From assembly GCA_024509875.1 (NCBI GenBank), contig JAMPIV010017576.1, positions 293,918 to 357,917 on the forward strand: DNA of 64,000 nt. The letters are read 5' to 3'. Positions 47,041-56,489 of this stretch are shown in pieces. Position 1 is the first letter of the stretch. Each line of letters begins with the position of its first letter. The notes beneath the pieces are model-generated. The model was not told where the DNA came from, searched no databases, and saw nothing but the letters and a program-made list of their open reading frames with translations. The translations under genes were made by a program, and so were the position numbers. This DNA comes from Oreohelix idahoensis. Lineage: Eukaryota > Mollusca > Gastropoda > Stylommatophora > Oreohelicidae.

Positions 47041-47212
47041 AAGAGTAAATCAAGGTATATAACTCGGTGAGAGTAAATGAGTAGAGTTGTCTGTGTTAGT
47101 AACTGGTTTTGTTCCAGTGATGTCAACTTTCATGTCATCTTGCAGAGTTTTGAGCACCGAAACAACGTGAATATTAATTTTGATTACTCCAGTTTCACTT
47201 ATATCTTGACAG

Positions 47213-47348
47213 GCAACATTTGATGCTGTTGAATTGGATCCATCTGTTGTGGATATAGCTCAGAATTGGTTTGACCTTAAACCTGATGAAAGGTTAAAAG
47301 TTCACATTGCTGATGGACTTGACTTCATAAGAGAACTTGTATCTTCAG
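47213..47348 (+). CDS. METTL13: METTL13 exon g: motif post-I
   Basis: Acceptor ATATCTTGACAG, donor GTCAGA. It reads ATFDAVELDPSVVDIAQNWF, DLKPDERLKVHIADGLDFIREL and VSS, and leaves one G. DAVE.DP.....A..WF......R..VHIADGL.(Y/F)I is diagnostic of METTL13: the acidic residue after strand 2 binds the ribose of S-adenosylmethionine, and IADGLDFI follows. The expected next exon, with the VDVDSKD-type active-site segment, was not found up to 64000 and is probably downstream. Confidence 0.95.
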
Positions 47349-48320
47349 GTCAGAACCAATTTTTTTAATTTTTAGACTGTCTTAACTCCTTTTGGTAAAG
47401 GGGTGAGAGGACAACTAAATAATAAGTGAAGGAGAGACACAGTGATGTAACGGAAGAATGGAGGATTTTCTTAAAGAGCGATGGAAATAGGGCCAGGGAG
47501 ATGAGATCAGTAGAGGTGTTTGATCACTAGCTTGTGCATTCAAAGGTTGATTGAATTCATTGTTTATTTGCATACCTAAATAGTGAAAAAAAAACAAATC
47601 AACCATGCTGGTTATGGTCATCTGGAAATTGACAAATAACAGAAACAAAGACAGGCGTTTTACAAAAGTGAATGTACTTACCCACAGGATCTGGAAGAGA
47701 GAATGGCTGAGAGAAGATGCAGAGTTCAAGTACAATTTTATCTATCTGAGTTTATTTCTCTTTCCTTTAATTGGTGCCATCTTTTTTAACTTTTCACTAT
47801 TTATCATATAACTGTACCTTTCCAGAGTTCAGTCAGTGTTGCCATGAAAAACTATTGTTACCAATTACTTTGTTGATTATATCCCAACTAACATAATTAC
47901 CGACGTATGTTACGTCGGTCGGTCTCACTCAAAATAGTAACTCACGCCAGAAAAAAAAGTGCGCAACACACGGTGTGCAACTTGCGCGGCGTGGGTGTTA
48001 TATAAAACAAATACTTTGGTTTTATTTTATTTTATTTTTTTATTCTTTCACGAAATTAGTAGCGCTCAACAATGAAAAAGTGCGTAAAAATTGGTGTGCA
48101 TGAGCCCTCACCCGATGTACAAATCATGAAAACTTGAAAGTTTTTGGTAAAACCACTTATTATCAGGGAACACTCTGAAAACAATCCACGCACTTTCACA
48201 TGAAATTTTGTCATCAAAGAACTTTTAATTTGAATCTAAAATAACATAATTCTCACCGTGTGTTCGTTGGTCACAGCTGAGGAATGCAACCGTGTTGAAA
48301 AATTGTATTGTTTCCATTAT

Positions 48321-49937
48321 ATACCCTTCAAAAGAAGTTAAGGACCAGTAGGTGAAAATGACACAAAAATAATAAAAATTATAAAAATTATATTTCATAA
48401 GCAATTAATCTGACATTGATTTTTCTCGAACGACAAACATTCAACACGTGCTGCATCGGCCACCAGTATACCGTGTGGCTAATGTTCAGCTCAGCAAGCA
48501 CGCTGAAAAAATGCTGCTGAGACGCCAAAATGTGGGTGTTTTTAATGATGTCTGAGCATGAAAACAATACCTGCTATTCCAAAAATGTGTGATGCATGTG
48601 GGAGACTATAGTGTTGGTCTTGAGCTGTACTCACAAAATTGTCTTTATAAGCAACACAAGTGCTGCATAACCATTGCACAACAATATGCCTCAACGACGA
48701 AAGCTGAGTATTGTGGATAAAGGAAGAGCCATTGCGTGGTTGCAGGAAGGTCTTACTGTCTGAAATGTCGCTCAGAGGCTTGCAGTATCTCATTCAGTTA
48801 TTGTCAGACTGCAGCAGCGCTTTGCCCAGACTGGAATCGTCGAGGAACCGCAACGCACAGGTCGTCCTAGAGTCACTACACCTCGAGAAGATCGCTTAAT
48901 TCAGAGGCAAGCACTGCAAGGGAGAACTGCAAGTGCAGATGTTATCAGACAGTTCCTCAGAGATGCTACCAACACTGTAGTCAGTGATCAGACTATTTGG
49001 AATCGCCTTCACGATGCCAACCTTCGTGCTTGTCGTCTAGCCATTCGACCACACTTGACTGCTGCCCACAGAGCAGCTCGTTTAGCATGGTGTATGCAGC
49101 ACGTGCAGTGGCGACGTGCACAGTGGGCTAACGTTATGTTCACGGATGAGTCCCGATTTGTCTTGGAGCCTACAGATGGACGAATCAGAGTATGGAGACG
49201 TCGTGGTGAACGCTTTAGTGATGCTGCAGTCATCGAACATAACCGATATGGTGCTGGATCAGTGATGATGTGGGGAGCATTAGTTTACTCCACAGAACCC
49301 CCCTCTATCATGTGATTGGGAATCTGAATGGTAACCGCTACCGTGACGAGATTCTACAGCCTCTTGCCATCCCAGCCCTGCAAGTTATTGGGCACAATGC
49401 AGTCCTTCAAGATGATAATGCAAGACCACACCATTCTCGTGCAGTAAATGCTTTCCTGCAAGAAGCGGGTGTCAATAGAATGGATTGGCCTGCAAACAGT
49501 CCTGATTTGAATCCCATAGAACATCTTTGGGGTGAGCTTGGGCGACGAGTTAAGCAACATCAGCCATCTCCTGCAACTCTGCATGAACTGCTTCTGGTAC
49601 TTCAGCATTAGTGGCAGGCAGTGCCCCAATGCTTCATTCGCAAGCTCATCATTTCCATGCGACAGCGGTGCCTTGAAAGTATCGCCAGTAATGGAGGACA
49701 CACACGCTACTGACAATGTTGACCTTTGGTGTTATTCTCATTAATTTTGAAAATGAGGGTTGTATTGATTGCTGTGCTGTCATTTTACACACGTTAATGC
49801 AACCGTCATGAAAATAGTGTTGATTGTCACTGATAAGCTTGTCATGTTATATTTTGAAGTGCTGTGTTTTTATTTTTCATTTTCATTTCACTTTGCACCC
49901 TTAATAAAAATGGTCCTTAACTTCTTTTGAAGGGTAT
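48321..49937 (+). mobile_element. Tc1-like DNA transposon, 1.6 kb
   Basis: A perfect 27-bp inverted repeat (48321-48347 and 49911-49937, starting ATACCCTTCAAAAGAAGTTA) bounds a DD34E transposase remnant. TA-rich flanks fit the TA target of Tc1/mariner, but because they are repetitive the exact duplication cannot be read. Confidence 0.9.
48688..49712 (+). pseudogene. Tc1-like transposase with a stop and frameshift
   Basis: Begins MPQRRKLSIVDKGRAIAWLQ with a helix-turn-helix (AQRLAVSHSVIVRLQQRF) interrupted by a stop at about 48762. It continues RTGRPRVTTPREDR, then the DDE core VMFTDESRFVL (first Asp) and GAGSVMMWGAL. A frameshift near 49300 moves it to the frame with VLQDDNARPH (second Asp) and NSPDLNPIEHLWGELGRRV (Glu, 34 residues after the second Asp). 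It ends around SIASNGGHTRY. Two lesions only, so it is recently dead. No neighbours in the same element are expected. Confidence 0.9.
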
Positions 49938-50206
49938 ATATATATACTCCCGAAAATAGTTACAATCAACAAAGGAAAGCGTTCAAATGATGGTGTTCGT
50001 GAACAGTTTGATTACACTGTATAATGGAAAGAAACCAAAAACACTCTAAGTATGTACTTCTATCTGCTCATCCGGGAACGGAAACAGCACACTATAATTA
50101 AAAACCCGTCAAGTTTGATGGGTTATTGCTAGTTCTTGTCAGAATTTACATAGACGAAAAGTATACACTCATCTGACTGTTTAAAGATACGAAATGTGTG
50201 TAGTTA

Positions 50207-50419
50207 ATCTAGGATTTTTAGATAGATGATGGTAGGAAACTTTACAGAGCGATACTACAGGAGGCAATCTGATCATCAGAAGTAGTCCCCCTGTCGATCA
50301 AGTGTTTTGGCCTCTTACTGAAACACTTGATCGAGAGGGGAACTCATCTGATGATCAGATTGCCTCCTGTTGTATCGCTCTGTATTGAGTTTCCTATCAT
50401 CATCTAGGATTTTTAGATA
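50207..50419. repeat. 177-bp hairpin insertion flanked by an 18-bp direct repeat
   Basis: ATCTAGGATTTTTAGATA is repeated exactly at 50207-50224 and 50402-50419. Between them, 50225-50401 folds on itself. The left arm (GATGATGGTAGGAAAC..., GGAGGCAATCTGATCATCAG, ...CGATCAAGTGTTT) pairs with the right arm over about 83 bp with few mismatches, leaving a loop of about 12 bp. No open frame. See findings. Confidence 0.9.
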
Positions 50420-50770
50420 TATTAGTCACACATTACTGTATCTGTTTTTTTTTAAATTTTTTTAAATAAAGTAGTATTTGTCCTTAGTGATTGTACACCT
50501 TGTTTTAAATCATTGGAATATCCCGTAATAATTTTACACTGTGTTTTTAAATCTTAGGAATTTTTACATTTAGGTGTTTACAACCACAAGCCATAATTAG
50601 GGGCTAGGACATACTGAATACTTAAATTATATTAGAGACAAAAAAAAGCTGTGCATAAAACAAAAGAATAAGTCCATAAAGATGATGAATGGATAACATA
50701 GAAATGAGACCTAAAAAAATGAGTTTTAGATAGAACACACTCGAGGTTAGTTAAGTGCATGAGGAAACAT

Positions 50771-50870
50771 CATCATCACCTATTAGCTCCCCAAGGAGCA
50801 TAGGCCTTCAGCAAACGTATGCCAAGTCTTCCTGTCTTGTGCCATCAGCTCAAGATCTTTCCATGACGGA
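50771..50870 (-). repeat. LINE 3' end, family A (antisense)
   Basis: CATCATCACCTATTAGCTCC, CCAAGGAGCATAGGCCTTCAG and GTGCCATCAGCTCAAGATC match the copy at 13775. Confidence 0.7.
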
Positions 50871-50999
50871 GAAACGTAGAAAACTTATTTCAGAAGAGAA
50901 TCTTATTTATAGCACTTAGACAGACCCATGATCTCACTATTTAAGCTGACTTTTACAAAGATCTGAAAGAATTTGGTATGGTTATCTAGAGATAATGCT

Positions 51000-51430
51000 C
51001 CATTCTGTAAAGACTTTGTCACAAAAAAATTCAATGACAAAATGGAAATCAAAAGCAATGAAGCCCCAACACCTAAATTAAGAATTTTCAACTCAAATGT
51101 CAAGTCAGCCATATTGTATGGCTCCGAAACATGGTGAACTACAAAATTGATAACCAGAAAGATACATAATTTCTTATATGGGTGCTTGAAATGGTATAGG
51201 ATTACTAATGTTGAATTAATGGAAAGAACCAGACAAAAACATTCATGGAACAAGAGATGAGAAGGCACTGGCGCTGGATAGGACACACACTGGAACAAAA
51301 TAACAGGTAACAGCATGACAATGCAGTTCCTGTCCAGGAATTTTCAAACTAAGAGAAATAGAGGGGGAGGCCACACACAAAAACTCACATGGAGATAACT
51401 GGAGACAATAAAAATATAAAACAAATATTT
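51000..51430 (+). pseudogene. Decayed LINE C-terminal region
   Basis: Reads, with many breaks, SAILYGSETW, RITNVELMERTRQKHSWNK and RHWRWIGHTLEQN. It resembles the family A protein remnant at 46600. It stops at the left border of the unclassified element. Confidence 0.55.
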
Positions 51431-51434
51431 TAAA

Positions 51435-53590
51435 CACGCTTTTAATGCACTAAAACCCAATAATAATTTTTCAATGAGTTTATAGCTTGCAGTAAAAAAG
51501 TGTAACATCAAATTGACAAAAAGCGTGTTTTACGCATAGAAAAAATAGTTACTGTATTTTGAAATAATTCTGAGTGAAATATGGCTTCTAGAAGTTGTAG
51601 AAATTCGGCTGATCTGTTCTGTTACGTGTGCGGATATTTTACCGATCGTGTTCACCAGAAAAACTTTACAACATTGCTAAAGAAAGCATATGAACTTTAT
51701 TTCGATTCGAAAGTTGATGATGCAAATAAATCTTGGATGCCAAATGCAGTTTGTTCGACTTGTGCAAATACATTGGCAGGTTGGTTACGAAAATCGCCGA
51801 AGCATAAGTCGATGCCTTTTGGAGTGCCAGTAATATGGCGTGAACCGACAAATCATGCTACTGATTGTTACTTCTGCTTGACAAATATCTATGGTTTCAC
51901 TTTTAAAACTAGAAAGTCTGTGGTTTATCCAAATATTGAATCGGTTTCGAAACCAGTGCCTCATGATCCAATCACGTGTCCGATCCCAGTTCCACCAGAA
52001 CAATATCCGTTGGACGTGAATGAACCATCAGAAAGTGATAGTTTACCTGCTTTAGAAACTAATTCTGACTCGGATTATATACCAGTGAATGATGGTGTTC
52101 ACTTAATTAACCATTCAGAACTTTCAGATCTAATACGTGATCTCGCTCTCACCAAAGGACAAGCGGAATTACTCGGTTCGCGATTCAAAGAATGGAATCT
52201 TTTAGCGCCCAATACTCCGATATCTAAATTTCGTCATAGACACAGAGAACTTGTTCAATACTTTGAGATGGATGATGACATTTGCTATTGCAAAGATGTA
52301 AAAGGTCTAATGGTGCACCTCGGTCATGAGCACATAGTCAACGAATGGCGACTTTTCATCGACTCTTCCAAGACTAGTCTAAAAGCCGTGTTATTGCATA
52401 ATGGAAATTTATTTTCATCAATTCCAGTCGCCTACTCTGTTCATATGAAAGAAACTTATAACAATATGGCTATACTTTTGGCAAAAATAAAGTACAATGA
52501 CTACCAATGGCGGATTAGTGGAGACCTAAAGGTCATTGCAATTCTCACGGGCATGCAGACTGGGTATACTAAATTTGGTTGCTTCCTATGTGAATGGGAC
52601 AGCCGCAACAGACAGGAACATTATGCAAGAAAGGTGTGGCCTATCAGGGATCGTATGCAGCTCGGGCATAAAAATGTAATAAACGAGCCATTAGTTAACA
52701 AAGACAGCATCATTTTACCACCGTTACATATAAAGTTGGGGCTCATGAAGAATTTCGTAAAAGCGTTAGATAAAACGAGCAAAGCTTTCACTTATCTTCG
52801 AGAAAAGTTTCCGCAAATTAGCGATGCAAAGATAAAGGAAGGTATCTTTGTAGGACCTCAGATTAGGAAAGTTATTGCAGACAAACAATTCGAGAACTTG
52901 TTACATGGTAGTGAACTTCGCGCATGGATGGCATTCAAATCGATCGTCGATAACTTTCTGGGAAATCACAAATCTGTCGACTATGTGCATATTGTTAAGC
53001 AGTGCATAGATGCATACAGAATTATGGGATGTAACATGTCCCTCAAAATCCATTTGCTCGATTCGCATCTTGACTTTTTCCCTGACAACCTTGGCGAAGT
53101 CAGCGATGAACATGGAGAACGATTCCATCAAGATATCGCCGTAATGGAGTCACGTTATCAAGGACGGTGGAGTGTGACCATGCTTAACGATTATTGTTGG
53201 ATGCTTCATCGCGATGTACCACATGCCATTCACCGACGAAAGTCGACTGCAAAGAATTTCAAGCCTACATAACTGTTATACTTCTTGTACAAATGATGTT
53301 GTAATACTGTATGCGTTGTTAAAAAACTTCAATTGCGTATTTCTAGAGATCCCGACCTGATAGAGAAAAACGGTTTGCAGATTTAAAAACAGCGCATTAA
53401 AATTGACCAGAAAAACATAGAAATGTTTGAGAAAGAAAAAAAAAATTTTTTTTGTTAGCCAGTGTTATTGTATTGTCATCGGGAATACACAACAATGCCA
53501 AGTTTCAGAGCTATTGCTCATCTGGAAGTGATTGAAAAATCGATTGCAAGATTTGAAAGTGACATACAAGTGAAGTTAAATAAAAGTGTG
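51435..53590 (+). mobile_element. Candidate unclassified DNA element, 2.2 kb
   Basis: The 10-bp ends CACGCTTTTA (51435-51444) and TAAAAGTGTG (53581-53590) are inverted repeats with one mismatch. TAAA stands directly outside both (51431-51434 and 53591-53594), a possible 4-bp duplication. The single intact gene (51581-53272) fills most of the interval. A second copy of AAAGCGTG near 51520 makes an internal hairpin with the left end. The borders are short and AT-rich, so they are tentative. Confidence 0.45.
51581..53272 (+). CDS. Uncharacterised 563-aa protein, probable mobile-element enzyme
   Basis: An intact single-exon frame with ATG in the context GAAATATGGCT. N-terminal Cys pairs (CYVCGYF at residue 14, CSTCANT at 58, then CYFCLT near 97) suggest a zinc-binding head. 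A Pro- and Asp-rich linker covers about 130-175. The larger C-terminal part has FIDSSKTSLKAVLLHNG, ISGDLKVIAILTGMQTGYTKFGCFLCEWDSR, ILPPLHIKLGLMKNFVKAL and SDEHGERFHQDIAVMESRYQGRW. The spaced FIDSS, GDLK and DEHGERFHQD acidic residues could form an RNase H-like D-D-E site; that is inference. To my knowledge similar proteins are abundant and unnamed in arthropod genomes, which suggests a selfish origin. No superfamily name is claimed. No introns or frameshifts are seen, unlike most elements here. Confidence 0.7.
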   Translation: MASRSCRNSADLFCYVCGYFTDRVHQKNFTTLLKKAYELYFDSKVDDANKSWMPNAVCSTCANTLAGWLRKSPKHKSMPFGVPVIWREPTNHATDCYFCLTNIYGFTFKTRKSVVYPNIESVSKPVPHDPITCPIPVPPEQYPLDVNEPSESDSLPALETNSDSDYIPVNDGVHLINHSELSDLIRDLALTKGQAELLGSRFKEWNLLAPNTPISKFRHRHRELVQYFEMDDDICYCKDVKGLMVHLGHEHIVNEWRLFIDSSKTSLKAVLLHNGNLFSSIPVAYSVHMKETYNNMAILLAKIKYNDYQWRISGDLKVIAILTGMQTGYTKFGCFLCEWDSRNRQEHYARKVWPIRDRMQLGHKNVINEPLVNKDSIILPPLHIKLGLMKNFVKALDKTSKAFTYLREKFPQISDAKIKEGIFVGPQIRKVIADKQFENLLHGSELRAWMAFKSIVDNFLGNHKSVDYVHIVKQCIDAYRIMGCNMSLKIHLLDSHLDFFPDNLGEVSDEHGERFHQDIAVMESRYQGRWSVTMLNDYCWMLHRDVPHAIHRRKSTAKNFKPT

Positions 53591-53805
53591 TAAAAATGAA
53601 AGGGATTGTTGTTGTTTAAGTAGGCTCCTGAGCTTCTTGCTCTTTTTCAGCCAATACCACGACTCCTTGTCTTCAGAGTGTGTGCATTGGTATGATGTGC
53701 CCATATGTCTGGTACATGTGTGTCATTGTGTCATACAAGTCTAGTTGTGCACAATAATATACAAAAGATACAATACAGTCATTATAAATATAATAGATGA
53801 TACAC

Positions 53806-54413
53806 GCTATAAATACCTCGGAGCTATTATAGACCGAAAGGGAGGCATCAAAGAAGAGTTGGCCACTCGAAAAACAGCAGCTGGGAGACTTTTTCAGGCC
53901 ATAAATCGAGGATTCCTCAGCAAGAGAGAGGTTGGTAAGAAAACGAAGATGGCTGTATACCGCTCCACCTATGTCCCAGTCTTGACATATGGATGCGAGT
54001 CATGGGCAATGACTACAACCCATAAAAGCCAGATCCAAACCTCAGAAATGAGGTATCTGAGGAAGGTGGTTGAAGTAACAAGAAGAGACATGGTACGCAA
54101 CCAGACGATACGTCAAGGCCTTAAATCCTACCCCCTGCAGACCCAAGTAGAACAGTCCCAATTAAGATGGTTTGGCCATGTCTGCAGAATGGGAGAAGAT
54201 CGGATACCACGACAAGCATGGGAAACAAAGAGCCAAGGATCCAGACCTCCAGGACGACCCAGAGTCCGCTGGGAGGACAACATTAGACAATCTTTGAAGG
54301 ACCGAGGACTAGAATGGAACCAGGCCAGGAGGAAGACAGCCGATAGGATAGTCTGGCGCTCTCTCTTCCAAACCTCTACACCTCATGGTAGAAGGGGAAC
54401 GACTAAGTAAGTA
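53806..54413 (+). pseudogene. 5'-truncated LINE with open C-terminal frame, AAGT tail and 11-bp target duplication
   Basis: AGATGATACAC occurs at 53795-53805 and 54414-54424. The insert codes without a break for the last 200 residues of the LINE reverse transcriptase: YKYLGAIIDRKGGIKEELA, FLSKREVGKKTKMAVYRSTY, PVLTYGCESWAMT, SEMRYLRKVVEVTRRD, LRWFGHVCRMGEDRI and GRPRVRWEDNIRQSLK, ending TPHGRRGTTK and GACTAAGTAAGTAAG. It is the least damaged of five copies, so this is the youngest insertion. The upstream ATG at 53745 lies outside the insert and is not the gene's start. Confidence 0.88.
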
Positions 54414-54446
54414 AGATGATACACCAGATATATATATATATATATT

Positions 54447-54723
54447 TTTTTTTTTTTTCTTAACCAGCGGCACTTGGGCTTTCAGCCCTTTGGCCCAATG
54501 ACATGTCATTGCGAGGCTGGGGAGTCTTTGGACTTTCCTTCCAACCCGGTCAGGAGCAGAGCAGAGCTCCTTCCCATCCACAGAGGGTTTTATCTCAGGA
54601 GGCGTTCAGGTTATTCAGTCAAAATCCCGGTCAATGACACTCTTTCAAATGCACACGCCCGGGCTTGAACCTTGAACACCTGATCGCCAGCGCAACGTGG
54701 TAACCATTACACCAGCGCGGCTC
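54447..54723 (-). repeat. tRNA-derived SINE within a TA-repeat setting
   Basis: The minus strand starts at 54723 with GGAGCCGCGCTGGTGTAATGG (A-box TGGTGTAATGGTTA), has B-box GGTTCAAGCCC, a body of about 200 bp and an A-rich end, then a short TA repeat at 54427-54446. The right flank is the long TA repeat. Confidence 0.8.
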
Positions 54724-54843
<120 letters not shown>

Positions 54844-54976
54844 CAGGACTTTGATCAAGCTGTATATTATGCAATAGCACTAGGGCAGGTTACTTTTTGC
54901 AGATCAGCTCTTCCTACATCAGTCTGTTATTGTAAGCTACGGATTTGTGTGTGTCTGGAGTTTCAAATCTCATCTT

Positions 54977-55178
54977 CTTCTTCCGTCCTTAGCCACCGAC
55001 CGTCAAAGCAGTCAGTGGCCATTACGCCTAGTGGCGTCTTAGGGCAACAGCAGATAGGTTTTCTTTGCCATTGTTTCCCATCACGCCTAGTGGCGTCTTT
55101 AGGGCAACGGCAAATCAACCCATTTGCTGTTGTTTCCGTAATCGAAGTGACTGGCAAACGGGTGATCAGCCCGTTGTG
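54977..55178 (-). repeat. SINE-like insertion, 202 bp, with 12-bp target duplication
   Basis: AAATCTCATCTT stands at 54965-54976 and 55179-55190. In minus orientation the insert starts CACAACGGGCTGATCACCCG and ends CTAAGGACGGAAGAAG. It contains two tandem copies of a unit of about 60 bp (GCCCTAA(A)GACGCCACTAGGCGT). Its tail type matches the insertion at 27900-28212. Confidence 0.75.
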
Positions 55179-55190
55179 AAATCTCATCTT

Positions 55191-56149
55191 AGCAAAGTCA
55201 ATTTGCGGATGTCCGAGAAAACAAATGATGTCACACATTTTCCGCCTCAAACCAATTCCCATCTGAAAGAGAAAAAATGGTTGTACTTTTTTCGCAACAA
55301 AGATTCCATCCGCTCTTTTCATCAACTGTATCCATCGCCTTCACTCACATACTTTTAGTGACAGCTTATTTCAGGCTCCATTTTGGTGAAGGTTTGACTT
55401 AAATACGAGCCCTCTTCAATTTAATATTGAATTTTAACTTCGCCTTTGCGTGATTTCTGCTACGACAATTCACGCAATGTTTCCGACTACTCAGTAAAAA
55501 GGGCATGGAGTACTACCCAAAAATATGTCCATACTTGCCTTCTATCTGCTCCTAAGTTGAGATCATGTGGGAATCCCTTTCCATTACCCCGTTTTGGAAA
55601 CAAACATTTAATTCCACCATATGATTACACATTTCTGACAGTTCGCTTGTCCTCCATTGTTGTGTAGCGAGCCGGCGTTTTCAGGAAAGCCCGTCTCTGA
55701 TTGGCTGGTCAGAAATAATATGCAGGGAATTTCTTCCATTATGTGACACTGTAGGTGAATGTGAAGTTAGGCACTCAGATACAAAAATCTGTAATGTTTC
55801 TCATTAGCCTTTTTTATTATTTCGGTCACAGAAATGATTATTAGTTACCTCCCTTGGAATGCTTGGGTTGTTACATATACAAACTCTGCAAGTATCGATT
55901 CCATACACATTGGAGAGAGGGAAAAAAAGGTGGGGGGGGGGGGGGGAGACCAAAAAACCATTGGGAAAGAAGGTAAAGGAAAAGCCAATGATAAAATCCT
56001 CTGCTTGCACCATACAACATATTTAGGTGTGGGTTTCATGCATCCATCCTACTATTTTTCTATCTATGCATCCGTCCATTTATCTTTTTTTTCCATTTAT
56101 TGTCCATCCAACTATCTGCGCTTCTATCTATCTGACTGTCCGCCTTAAA
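55191..56149. other. Non-coding stretch
   Basis: Nothing recognised except a poly-G run at 55932-55946. Open frames of 64-120 codons have no motif. Confidence 0.4.
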
Positions 56150-56236
56150 CTGGCCTGCGCACCCAATTCTTAACCCTTTGAAAATAAAGTTCATCCGTTC
56201 ATTCTGTCTGACTGTCTATCTATCTATCTATCTATC
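56150..56236 (+). repeat. LINE 3' end with GTTC-type tail running into a TATC microsatellite
   Basis: GCCTGCGCACCCAATTCTTAACCC, TTTGAAAATAAAGTTCATCCGTTCATTC, then CTGTCTATCTATCTATC. As at 16220, the GTTC tail adjoins a TATC/GATA repeat. Confidence 0.75.
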
Positions 56237-56489
56237 ATGCAGACAGATACACAGACAGATAGATATAGTAAACCTCAAAAGGTCCCATATTTTGATTCTA
56301 TCGTAAAACTACAGTACAAGTGGAGGATTTGTCCTGGCTTTTGCTCTATTTTTTCATTGGCTTTTGGCCCCCCCCCCCTTTTTTTTTTCCTCCAATGTGT
56401 ATGGAATCGATGTTGTTGTTGTTTTGATGAATTGATGGGTGGAGATCGGGCACTCAACATCTGATCATTGTTGCCTCTTCTCGTTCCAT

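Noticed and set aside
53745..53805. ATG at 53745 as start of the LINE frame at 53806-54410
   Set aside because: It lies outside the target-duplication border, so it belongs to flanking DNA and not to the LINE.
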